From assembly GCF_036016955.1 (NCBI RefSeq), contig NZ_JAYWXI010000002.1, forward strand, positions 124,001 through 188,000: a stretch of DNA of 64,000 nucleotides, given 5' to 3'. Source of the stretch: JAYWXI01 sp036016955 (GTDB lineage: Bacteria; Bacteroidota; Bacteroidia; Flavobacteriales; Weeksellaceae). The notes beneath the pieces are model-generated. The model made no database searches and was not told the origin of the DNA. It saw only the letters and a list, made by a program, of their open reading frames with translations. Positions 54,601 through 61,388 of the stretch are shown in pieces. Made by a program: the position numbers and the translations under genes. Each line of letters opens with the position of its first letter. Within the stretch, counting starts at the first letter, position 1.

Positions 54601-54991
54601 TTCCTGCGCCGGTGCGGTTGATTTTTTTACCGCCGGTAATTACAACTTCCGTGATGCTGGCTGTTTTTTCTCCGAATACGGGGTTCAGCACGAAAGGCTG
54701 TCCTAGTTCCAAGTAAACATCTTCGTAGATTACGGGTTTTTCTCCCGCTTTGGATACTTCGATTTTGTAAGGACCACCCACACGCATGTTGCTAAGGGTG
54801 AAGCTGCCGCTGCTGTTGGCGGTGCTGCTGTAAACGGTACCGGAAGGAAGGTGTGTGGCACGGATGCTGGCTCCGGCGGAAATGCTTCCTGTCGATTGGG
54901 TTACGACCCCTTGCATACTACTCGTTGTTACCTGGGCATGGATTGGCATATAGCTGGCCAGGACAATTGCCGAGATTAATAGTTTTTTCAT
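51680..54991 (-). CDS. Oar-like TonB-dependent receptor
   Basis: A 1103-aa outer-membrane receptor, among the largest TonB-family members. Signal peptide MKKLLISAIVLASYMPIHAQ, a carboxypeptidase-regulatory-like domain (MQGVVTQSTGSISAGASIRATH), then a plug region with LPQTSRSISEFTRLTPQA, ISLDAIEEISVNIAPFDV and AVTKSGTNKFHGSLYGY. The barrel ends AMLGFRYSF. This matches the Oar subfamily, seen in gliding and adventurous motility-type bacteria as well as protein secretion. The gene is alone, without a SusD-like partner. Confidence 0.9.
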   Translation of the reverse strand: MKKLLISAIVLASYMPIHAQVTTSSMQGVVTQSTGSISAGASIRATHLPSGTVYSSTANSSGSFTLSNMRVGGPYKIEVSKAGEKPVIYEDVYLELGQPFVLNPVFGEKTASITEVVITGGKKINRTGAGTNVGLKQIQELPQTSRSISEFTRLTPQANGSSFAGRDARFNNLQIDGANFNNGFGLSGNPLPGGNAQPISLDAIEEISVNIAPFDVTQSGFTGAGINAVTKSGTNKFHGSLYGYFNGKELNGWKINGDRLDRVTGAKMNNGLTFGGPIVKNKLFFFISAEREQSTGANASGSNLWKASQDGNSNTAANISRVKESDLIAVRNHLINQWGYDPGRYQGYANEAFQKGDKLLARIDWNINDKHKLAVRYNILDGQSMAVANATSGPSPRSSWGRVSENAMTFENGNFAFQNRVQSLTAELNSTFNSSLSNKFLFTYSKIQDTRTSPSNRLFPFVDIWDGSASGGNYISFGTELFSYLNDVVNNNYSFINNLTYNVGRHTLTGGVAFELQKFGNSFTRMGTGYYRYASVADFLTTGTANEVAPIMFGLTYPYAGQDTYSRINFGLGSAYIQDRFTVSEKLNFTLGLRAELPMYLNSLTANPAIDNLELLDINGKPTHYSSGEWPKSRVMLSPRFGFNYDAMGDRSLVFRGGTGIFTGRVPFVWLTNMPTNAGVLQNTIEPGNYAAVAPWINQITFQPNDIYHYVKNPVYYTDANGNQVTPFISSPAGGTPSSFALVDRNFRMPSVWRSNFGIDFRIPESPITLTTDILYTRDINAVFQYGANRKESTERMTYADRTFYPNTASYQYNSAIGANNAMVLTNTPTKGYSFSATVGATLRPWNGLSGSVFYTYSEAKEVSANAGSSAVSAWGGSPTVDSPNQQFLSISNFALPHRVVANVSYEVKATGTTIGMYYTGAHQGRFSYYYSNDVNGDGIANDLIYIPKAGETVKFVDIRSGGQVTFSAADQQAAFDAFIANNGLEKYRGQIVPRNAFLLPWLNRFDVRLTQNLFKNFAQKGDKVQITLDVVNFGNMLNSKWGIQDTTVSSYGAAILSRSGGVSADPSFTMLRVNNQLATSPYRAVSTTATTWTAMLGFRYSF

Positions 54992-55026
54992 GAGAATGAA
55001 TATAAATTACTAATTTTGGTTTTGTG

Positions 55027-55034
55027 CAAAAGTA
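55027..55034 (-). promoter_or_regulatory. -7 element for the Oar-like gene
   Basis: TACTTTTG on the minus strand, 35 bp before the ATG. A 16-bp palindrome (AAATTGTTAACAATTT, 55062-55077) lies just upstream. Confidence 0.55.
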
Positions 55035-55212
55035 ACCTTAAAAATCGGAAGCAATATTAATAAATTGTTAACAATTTTTAACCGCAAGTTTTTTGGTTTT
55101 AAGTTTTTGTTTTTCAGTTTTTTGTGTTGTTTTTGTTGAGGGTTTTCTCTTTTTTTTTAGGCTGAAAACACCTCTTAATTAACAAAAAATTAACCTCAAA
55201 CAATTCCCAAAA

Positions 55213-56073
55213 TCACTCGATGGACTCCAGGTCAATAGCGATAGTTTTGGCGCATTGAGTGAGGCCTCCTGCGGAGATAAAGCCAACCCCTGTGGCGGCG
55301 AGGTCTTTCAATTGGTCTCGGGTGAGGTCGCCGGAGGCTTCGGTTTCGATTTTTCCGTTGATTAGGGTTACGGCTTTTTTTATGAAGGAGAGGTCTGTGT
55401 GGTTTAATGTTATTCGGTCTACTTTTGCTTTTAATGCTTCTTCGACTTCGGATAGATTTCGGGTTTTAACGCTGATTTTTAAATTCAGTTTGTTCTTTTT
55501 GAGATAATCTTTGGCTTTCTTTACGGCCTTGGTAAGGCTTCCATTGTGGTCGATGTGGAGGTCTTCCAGAACGATCATGTCGGAAAGTCCGTTGCGATGG
55601 TTGGTGCCTCCTCCTATGGCTACGGCCCATTTTTCGCAGACACGGAAGTTCGGTGTGGTTTTCCGCGTATCCAATAGGCGGGTTTTGGTACCCACCAGGC
55701 GGCTGTCCCATTCTTGGGTTAGGGTGGCGATGCCGCTCATGCGTTGCATGCAGTTGAGTACGAGGCGTTCGGCTTGCATGATGGATTGGGCTTTTCCCCT
55801 CACGATGAAGGCAATGTCTCCGGCTTTTGCGGTTTTGCCGTCGGGGATGAGGACATCCACTTTTATGGACGGATCCAATGTCTTGAAAATCATTTCGGCC
55901 AGTTCGATGCCGGCCACTACGCAATCCTCTTTGAGGAGGCATTGTTTTTTTTGAATCAAATTTTCTGGAATGGTGGCAAGTGTGGAATGGTCTCCTCCTT
56001 GAAGGTCTTCGTTTAGGGCGGAGAGGATGAATGTTTTTAGGGTTTCTTCGGTGAGGTAAGCGGGTTTTTTCAT
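55213..56073 (-). CDS. nadC: Nicotinate-nucleotide pyrophosphorylase
   Basis: Makes nicotinate mononucleotide from quinolinate and PRPP in NAD synthesis. Starting at MKKPAYLTEETLKTF gives 286 aa. Motifs: EDLQGGDHST, LNCMQRMSGIAT, LLDTRKTTPNFR, and GGGTNHRNGLSDM. Two later positions deviate from the usual pattern: EASGDLT where EASGGI is common, and ISAGGLTQCAK where ISVGALTHS is common. An upstream ATG at 56124 is in frame but adds a low-quality extension. Confidence 0.92.
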   Translation of the reverse strand: MKKPAYLTEETLKTFILSALNEDLQGGDHSTLATIPENLIQKKQCLLKEDCVVAGIELAEMIFKTLDPSIKVDVLIPDGKTAKAGDIAFIVRGKAQSIMQAERLVLNCMQRMSGIATLTQEWDSRLVGTKTRLLDTRKTTPNFRVCEKWAVAIGGGTNHRNGLSDMIVLEDLHIDHNGSLTKAVKKAKDYLKKNKLNLKISVKTRNLSEVEEALKAKVDRITLNHTDLSFIKKAVTLINGKIETEASGDLTRDQLKDLAATGVGFISAGGLTQCAKTIAIDLESIE

Positions 56074-56195
56074 GAGGATTTGTTTTTGTGGACAAAGGAG
56101 GGTTTGTGATGAGGTTAGAGCCATCTACCGAACTTCGGACGCTCGGAAAGATGCTTCGACGAATGATAGACTTACCCTGGAATAAGCTCTACTTC

Positions 56196-56203
56196 ACAAA
56201 TTT
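56196..56203 (-). promoter_or_regulatory. -7 element for nadC
   Basis: TAAATTTG on the minus strand, about 120 bp before the nadC ATG. Confidence 0.45.
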
Positions 56204-56237
56204 AAAGAAAAAAAGGGATAAAAGCGTCGTGGGGAAA

Positions 56238-56714
56238 TTAGAATAGCCCTTCCTTCTCCGGATTTTCAAAATAGTAATCTGTTGATAGATTGGGGGATTG
56301 GGCGGCTTTTACTGCCAGTTGGTCGCAGAATTCGTTTCCGGGATGTCCGGCGTGGCCTTTAATCCAGTGGATTTTAGGTTTGTGAAGCACGTAAAGGGGA
56401 TAAAATCGCTTCCAAAGGTCGGGGTTTTTTACTTTTGCAAACCCTTTTTTAACCCAACCGAAGAGCCATTTTTGGTTAACGGCTTCCGAAACGTATTTGC
56501 TGTCCGTAAAGATATGAACGTCGTGCCCTTCGGATTTTAATTGCTCTAATGCGGTAATCACGGCCAAAAGCTCCATTCGGTTGTTGGTGGTTTTTCGGAA
56601 ACCTTGGGCAAAAGCTTTTTGGTATTTTTTTTCGGGCACCCGCATAAGGATGCCGTACCCTCCTTTTCCGGGGTTTCCGCTGCAAGCGCCGTCTGTGTAG
56701 ATTTCTACTTTCAA
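56238..56714 (-). CDS. rnhA: Ribonuclease HI
   Basis: Cleaves the RNA strand of RNA-DNA hybrids. The 158-aa protein has all four catalytic acidic regions: YTDGACSGNPG, NNRMELLAV, IFTDSKYV and the final Asp of GHAGHPGNEFCDQLA. It ends with a short acidic tail. 15 bp downstream of dnaB on the same strand, probably an operon with it. Confidence 0.95.
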   Translation of the reverse strand: MKVEIYTDGACSGNPGKGGYGILMRVPEKKYQKAFAQGFRKTTNNRMELLAVITALEQLKSEGHDVHIFTDSKYVSEAVNQKWLFGWVKKGFAKVKNPDLWKRFYPLYVLHKPKIHWIKGHAGHPGNEFCDQLAVKAAQSPNLSTDYYFENPEKEGLF

Positions 56715-56729
56715 AATGGGAGAGGGAGA

Positions 56730-58325
56730 TTAAAAAGGCATTTCTTCGTCTTCGTCAAAATCATTCATTGAGGATCCCGAGAGTCCCGAAAAGGATTCGT
56801 TGGGAAGATCGAAAGCAGAGCTCGGATCGATGGTTACTTTCAATCGGTCCAGTCCGCTGGGTTGATCCAATTGTCCGAAATTGGAAGGTTGGTAGCCGAA
56901 ATTTTGTTGGGTGGCTTCCAGATCGGCGAAGCGCCCTAAATTTTTGATAAAAGCCAGTCGGACATCGGCGGTTGCTCCGTTTCTGTGCTTGGCAATAATG
57001 ATTTCGGCTTGATTTTCCGTGCTGGTTTCTTCGCCTTCGGGATCGTTGTCCCACGTGTTTATTTTATAGTATTCGGGACGGAAGATAAAGGAGACGATGT
57101 CGGCATCTTGTTCGATGGCTCCGGATTCCCTCAAATCGGAGAGTTGGGGTCTTTTTCCCGGGCGGTTTTCCACGCTTCGCGAAAGCTGAGAGAGTGCAAT
57201 GACGGGAACATTTAATTCTTTTGCAATGGCTTTCAGGGATCGGGAAATTGTGGAGATTTCTTGTTCTCTGTTTCCTCCGTTTTTTCCTCCGTTGTTGGCG
57301 GTCATCAGCTGGAGGTAATCCACCATGATGATTTTTACTCCGTGTTGCATAACCAAGCGGCGGCATTTGGCTCTAAAGTCGAAAACAGAAAGTGAGGGGG
57401 TTTCGTCAATATACAGAGGAGCGTTTTCCAGTTCCGAAACATTTGTAAATAGGCGTTGCCACTCTTCGTCAGACATTTGCCCTTTTCTCAGTTTGTCGGA
57501 GGTGATGCCGGTTTCCGAGGAAATCATCCTGGTAATAAGTTGGACGGAGGCCATCTCCAAAGAGAACAAGGCTAAAGGGACTTTGTGCTGTACGGCGATG
57601 TTTCTTGCCATGGAAAGCAGGAATGCGGTTTTACCCATCGCCGGTCTGGCGGCTATGATAATCAGGTCGGAATTTTGCCATCCGCCGGTTTCTTTATCCA
57701 AAAGCGTGAATCCGGACGGAACCCCCGAAAGGCCCTCTTTGTCCCGGAGGGACTTGATGGTTTCGATGGCTTGTTTTACGAGAGAGTTGGCGGTATCGAA
57801 TCCTTTTTTGATGGTTCCGTTGGTAATTTCAAAAAACGATTGTTCGGCTTTATCCAGTAGTTCGAAGACGTCGGTGGATTCCTTGTAGGAACTGTCGATG
57901 ACATTGGCCGAAACGTTGATGAGACTTCGGAGAATGTATTTTTCCAAAATAATGCGCACATGGTACTCGATGTGTGCGGAAGAGCTTACCCCGAGGGTGA
58001 GTTCAATGATGTATTGGTCGCCGCCGGCTAAGGAGAGTTTTCCTTCTTTCTTCAACTCCTGAATAACGGTCATCAAATCCACGGGATGGTTCCCTTCGTA
58101 GAGTTTGAGAATGGCTTCGAAAATGACTTGGTGCCGGGGGTCGTAAAAGATTTCCGGCTTCAGCAGGTCGATGGAGTAATCCAACCCTTTTTTGTCAATG
58201 AGGAAGGTTCCGATGACTAATTTTTCGAATTCTACGGCATTCGGGGGCATTTTGCCTTCCGAGATGGAAAGCTCTTTCGCGAAATTGCCGTGAGTGAGTG
58301 AAGATAAGGTTTCCTTCTGTGCCAT
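56730..58325 (-). CDS. dnaB: Replicative DNA helicase DnaB
   Basis: The hexameric helicase that unwinds DNA at the fork. The 531-aa protein has the N-terminal helical domain (PPNAVEFEKLVIGTFLID), the linker, and the RecA-like core: Walker A AARPAMGKTAFLL near residue 231, Walker B VKIIMVDYLQLM, and ALSQLSRSVENR. The C-terminus is extended and acidic, ending DFDEDEEMPF, which looks like an SSB-type recruitment tip. The ATG is 5 bp after a -7 element, so translation may be nearly leaderless. Confidence 0.96.
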   Translation of the reverse strand: MAQKETLSSLTHGNFAKELSISEGKMPPNAVEFEKLVIGTFLIDKKGLDYSIDLLKPEIFYDPRHQVIFEAILKLYEGNHPVDLMTVIQELKKEGKLSLAGGDQYIIELTLGVSSSAHIEYHVRIILEKYILRSLINVSANVIDSSYKESTDVFELLDKAEQSFFEITNGTIKKGFDTANSLVKQAIETIKSLRDKEGLSGVPSGFTLLDKETGGWQNSDLIIIAARPAMGKTAFLLSMARNIAVQHKVPLALFSLEMASVQLITRMISSETGITSDKLRKGQMSDEEWQRLFTNVSELENAPLYIDETPSLSVFDFRAKCRRLVMQHGVKIIMVDYLQLMTANNGGKNGGNREQEISTISRSLKAIAKELNVPVIALSQLSRSVENRPGKRPQLSDLRESGAIEQDADIVSFIFRPEYYKINTWDNDPEGEETSTENQAEIIIAKHRNGATADVRLAFIKNLGRFADLEATQQNFGYQPSNFGQLDQPSGLDRLKVTIDPSSAFDLPNESFSGLSGSSMNDFDEDEEMPF

Positions 58326-58329
58326 GCGG

Positions 58330-58337
58330 CAAAGATA
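58330..58337 (-). promoter_or_regulatory. -7 element for dnaB
   Basis: TATCTTTG on the minus strand, 4 bp before the dnaB ATG; no clear -33 element. Confidence 0.45.
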
Positions 58338-58455
58338 GTCGTTTTTAAAGATTGTGCCGGAGGTTTTAATTCACAAAAGGAATGGATGTGGTGGTAATCG
58401 ATTGTGAATCAATTTGTTAGATGTTTTTGTTTTGTTGATAAAATCTCAGGAGGGA

Positions 58456-59691
58456 TTAGTAGTTCATGTTTCTGAGTTTTGGGAATTTTTTGTTGACGAA
58501 AAGAGCAACCAGTAGGGTCATGGAACCGCCGAAAACCACGGAGCGAGTTACGCCCAAGAGTTTGGCGGCAAGTCCACTTTCGAACTGTCCTAATTCGTTG
58601 CTGGACATAATGAAAATGGAATTTACGCTTAAGACGCGCCCACGGATGTGTTCGGGGGTTTTCAGCTGAACCACGGTGCCTCGGATGACTACGGAAATGC
58701 CATCCAAGATGCCGCTGAGCAGCAAGAGGAAAAACGACAGCCAGTACCATTGGGAAAGTCCGAAGCCGATAATGCAGACTCCGAAGCCTGCTACGGAGGC
58801 AATCAGTATTTTGCCTTGATTTTTTTTCAGTGGGATAAAGCTCAGGGTGATGATAATCAGAATGGCGCCGATGTCGGAGGCAGCATTGAGCAGGCCGAAT
58901 CTTTGAGCCCCGACATGGAGGATGTCTTTGGCGAAAACAGGAATCATGGCAACGGCACCTCCAAACAGCACGGCGAACATATCGAGGAGTAGGGCTCCGA
59001 GAATTTCACGGGTTTTGAGGATGTAGTCGATGCCTTCTTTCATACTTTCCGTTATCTTCAGAGGTTTGGTTTGGTTTTCGGAAGGGTGGGACTGGATCTG
59101 CCAAAAGAAGATTGAGGCCAAAAGCATCAGGCTTACGATAATGGTTAAGGTGCCCGAAATGCCGAACCAATGGATGAAAAAACCTCCTAAGGCATGGCCG
59201 GAGACCGAGGCACTTAGGAAAGTAGCCTGATTGACGGTGATGGCTGCGGGAAGATTGGCTCTTCCTACAATTTTGGGAATCATGGAAGGAGCTAAAGGTC
59301 CCAAAAAAGCACGGCACAAACCCGTGAAGAACACCGTTGCGTAGATGAAATAGGTGATTTGCTTATTGCTAAAATGGTGGAGGTCTTTTTCGTAAAAGGC
59401 CAAAAGGGTTAAAAATCCGATGAGTCCGACGTAGGCGTAGTTCATTGTTAACAACAGACGTTTTTTTTCGGTGTTGTCGATGACGTGCCCGGCATAAAGT
59501 GCGGAGCTTACGGCTGGGATAACTTCGGAGAGACCGATAAGTCCTATTGCGAAAGGTTCTTTGGTAAGGTCGTAAACCCACCATCCCAAAAGCGTGGCCA
59601 GCATCCTGAAGGAAAGAACAAGGAAAAAACGTCCCGTGATGAGGTTTCGGAATTCGGGGATTTTTAAAGTAAAAATGGGATTTTTGGCCAT
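58456..59691 (-). CDS. MFS transporter (MFS_3 type)
   Basis: A 411-aa major facilitator with about 11-12 hydrophobic segments across the protein. The N-terminus (TLKIPEFRNLITGRFFLVLSFRMLATLLGWWVYDLT) and the loop DNTEKKRLLL resemble the MFS_3/enterobactin exporter-like group. Substrate unknown. It is 21 bp downstream of the GH3 gene on the minus strand and probably cotranscribed; the two may act together on an acyl compound. Confidence 0.85.
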   Translation of the reverse strand: MAKNPIFTLKIPEFRNLITGRFFLVLSFRMLATLLGWWVYDLTKEPFAIGLIGLSEVIPAVSSALYAGHVIDNTEKKRLLLTMNYAYVGLIGFLTLLAFYEKDLHHFSNKQITYFIYATVFFTGLCRAFLGPLAPSMIPKIVGRANLPAAITVNQATFLSASVSGHALGGFFIHWFGISGTLTIIVSLMLLASIFFWQIQSHPSENQTKPLKITESMKEGIDYILKTREILGALLLDMFAVLFGGAVAMIPVFAKDILHVGAQRFGLLNAASDIGAILIIITLSFIPLKKNQGKILIASVAGFGVCIIGFGLSQWYWLSFFLLLLSGILDGISVVIRGTVVQLKTPEHIRGRVLSVNSIFIMSSNELGQFESGLAAKLLGVTRSVVFGGSMTLLVALFVNKKFPKLRNMNY

Positions 59692-59712
59692 ATGGTGGGC
59701 AGGGCGTATTTT

Positions 59713-61212
59713 TTAGTATTTTGATTTTTCCAATATTTCGGCAATTTTCCTATCGTTGGCCAGTCGGGGGATTTTGTTTTGGCCGCCCAGTTTGCCGACC
59801 GATTTGGCGTAATCTTGGAACGCATTTTTTTTCAGTCGGGTGATGACAAGCGGTTGGAGGATGTTGCCCGAGATCAAATCGTTGTAGTAAGGGTTTAATT
59901 GCCTCATTTCTTCGTCCAAATGTTTTCTGAAGCCTTCGATGTTTTCGGGTTCTTTCTCGAATTCGATGAACCATTCGTGATAGGGCAGACCTTCTTCGGG
60001 GGTGACTTGGGGTGCGAGGTGAAACTCCGTGATTTGGGTGGGGTATTTTTCCACGGCGGACTTTATGGCCTCTTCAACTTCAAAGGCGATAACGTGTTCT
60101 CCGAAAGCCGACGTGAAGTGTTTGGTTCGGCCGGAAACCAACACGCGGTAAGGGGCTTTGGAAATGAAACGCACCACATCCCCGATGGAGTAGGCCCAAA
60201 GTCCGGAATCGGTGGTGAGTATCATGGCGTAATCTTTGTGAAGTTCGATGTCTTTCAATGTTAATCGCACGGCTTCCGGTTTGCCATAAAGTTCCAAAGG
60301 GATAAATTCGTAGAAGATGCCGTGGTTGGTTAATAGTAAGAGCCCTTCCTGGGTGTAATCGTCTTGGAAAGCAAAAAAGCCTTCGCTGGCGGGGAAGGTT
60401 TGGAGGGTATCGACGGGCTTCCCTAAGAGTTCGTTCATCTTTTCGCGGTAGGGTTCGTAGTTGACCCCGCCGGTAATGATGAGCTGCAGGTTGGGAAAGA
60501 GTTCGGTGATTTTCTTTCCGTGGCGTTCTTTCAGTTTTTCAAAATACATGATCAGCCAGGGCGGGATGCCAGAGATCAGCGTCATGTTTTGGGTTTCGGT
60601 TTCTTTAACAATGGCATCCACTTTGGTCTCCCAATCTTCGATGGTATTGGTTCCCCAAGAAGGGAGTCGGTTTTTTTGGAGGTAAGCCGGAATGTGGTGG
60701 GCGACGATGCCGGAGAGTCGTCCGGTCTTTATGCCATAGAGGTCTTCCAGCTCGGGGCTGCCTTGCAGGAAAATCATTTTTCCGTTGACGAAGTCGGCGT
60801 TGCTTTTTTGGGCGATGTAATGGAATAGGGCACTTTGCGCGGCTTTGACTTGGTGGTCCATGCCTGACTTGGTCAGCGGGATGTATTTGGTTCCGGAGGT
60901 GGTTCCCGATGTTTTGGCGAAATAATGGGGTTGTCCTGGCCACAGAATGCTGGCTTGTCCTTTTTTTATTTTTTCGATATAGTTTTTGAGTCCTTCGTAA
61001 TCTCTTACGGGGACGTTTTTTTGGTAATCTTTGACCGAGTGGATTTCTTGGAAAAGGTGTTCTCTTCCAAAAAGGGTTTTTTCGGCGTGCCGCACCATGG
61101 AGAGAAGGAGTTGTTGTTGGTCTTCTACGGCATTGTTTTTATAGGTGTCGCATTGTTTTACGTGGCGTTTGGCCCAAAGTTTTGCGATGTTTTTTTTCAG
61201 GAACTTTATCAT
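59713..61212 (-). CDS. GH3 auxin-responsive-promoter-family protein
   Basis: A 499-aa ANL-type adenylating enzyme of the GH3 family. Motif AKTSGTTSGTKYIPLTKS near residue 108 binds ATP; later ITGGVNYEPYREKM and FYEFIPLE are family features. Plant GH3 proteins join amino acids to jasmonate or auxin; bacterial substrates are unknown. It starts MIKFLKKNIAKLW. The ATG is 5 bp after a -7 element (TAAATTTG at 61217-61224). Next in the operon is the MFS transporter. Confidence 0.85.
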   Translation of the reverse strand: MIKFLKKNIAKLWAKRHVKQCDTYKNNAVEDQQQLLLSMVRHAEKTLFGREHLFQEIHSVKDYQKNVPVRDYEGLKNYIEKIKKGQASILWPGQPHYFAKTSGTTSGTKYIPLTKSGMDHQVKAAQSALFHYIAQKSNADFVNGKMIFLQGSPELEDLYGIKTGRLSGIVAHHIPAYLQKNRLPSWGTNTIEDWETKVDAIVKETETQNMTLISGIPPWLIMYFEKLKERHGKKITELFPNLQLIITGGVNYEPYREKMNELLGKPVDTLQTFPASEGFFAFQDDYTQEGLLLLTNHGIFYEFIPLELYGKPEAVRLTLKDIELHKDYAMILTTDSGLWAYSIGDVVRFISKAPYRVLVSGRTKHFTSAFGEHVIAFEVEEAIKSAVEKYPTQITEFHLAPQVTPEEGLPYHEWFIEFEKEPENIEGFRKHLDEEMRQLNPYYNDLISGNILQPLVITRLKKNAFQDYAKSVGKLGGQNKIPRLANDRKIAEILEKSKY

Positions 61213-61216
61213 GGGG

Positions 61217-61224
61217 CAAATTTA
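61217..61224 (-). promoter_or_regulatory. -7 element for the GH3 gene
   Basis: TAAATTTG on the minus strand, 4 bp before the ATG at 61212. Confidence 0.45.
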
Positions 61225-61329
61225 AACTTTTTGGTAAAGACGGCTTCATCCTCGAGACGAAAATAAAAGCATGAGGGTTAGGGTTTTTAGGGAAACGGGC
61301 TGGGGTGTGGAAATCAATTTATAAAACAG

Positions 61330-61337
61330 TACTTTTG
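61330..61337 (+). promoter_or_regulatory. -7 element for mfd
   Basis: TACTTTTG matches TAnnTTTG, 51 bp before the ATG. Confidence 0.45.
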
Positions 61338-61388
61338 TAGCGGCGAACGGTTCCGAAGATCTCTCGGAATCGCTTTCGTGTTTTGCTT

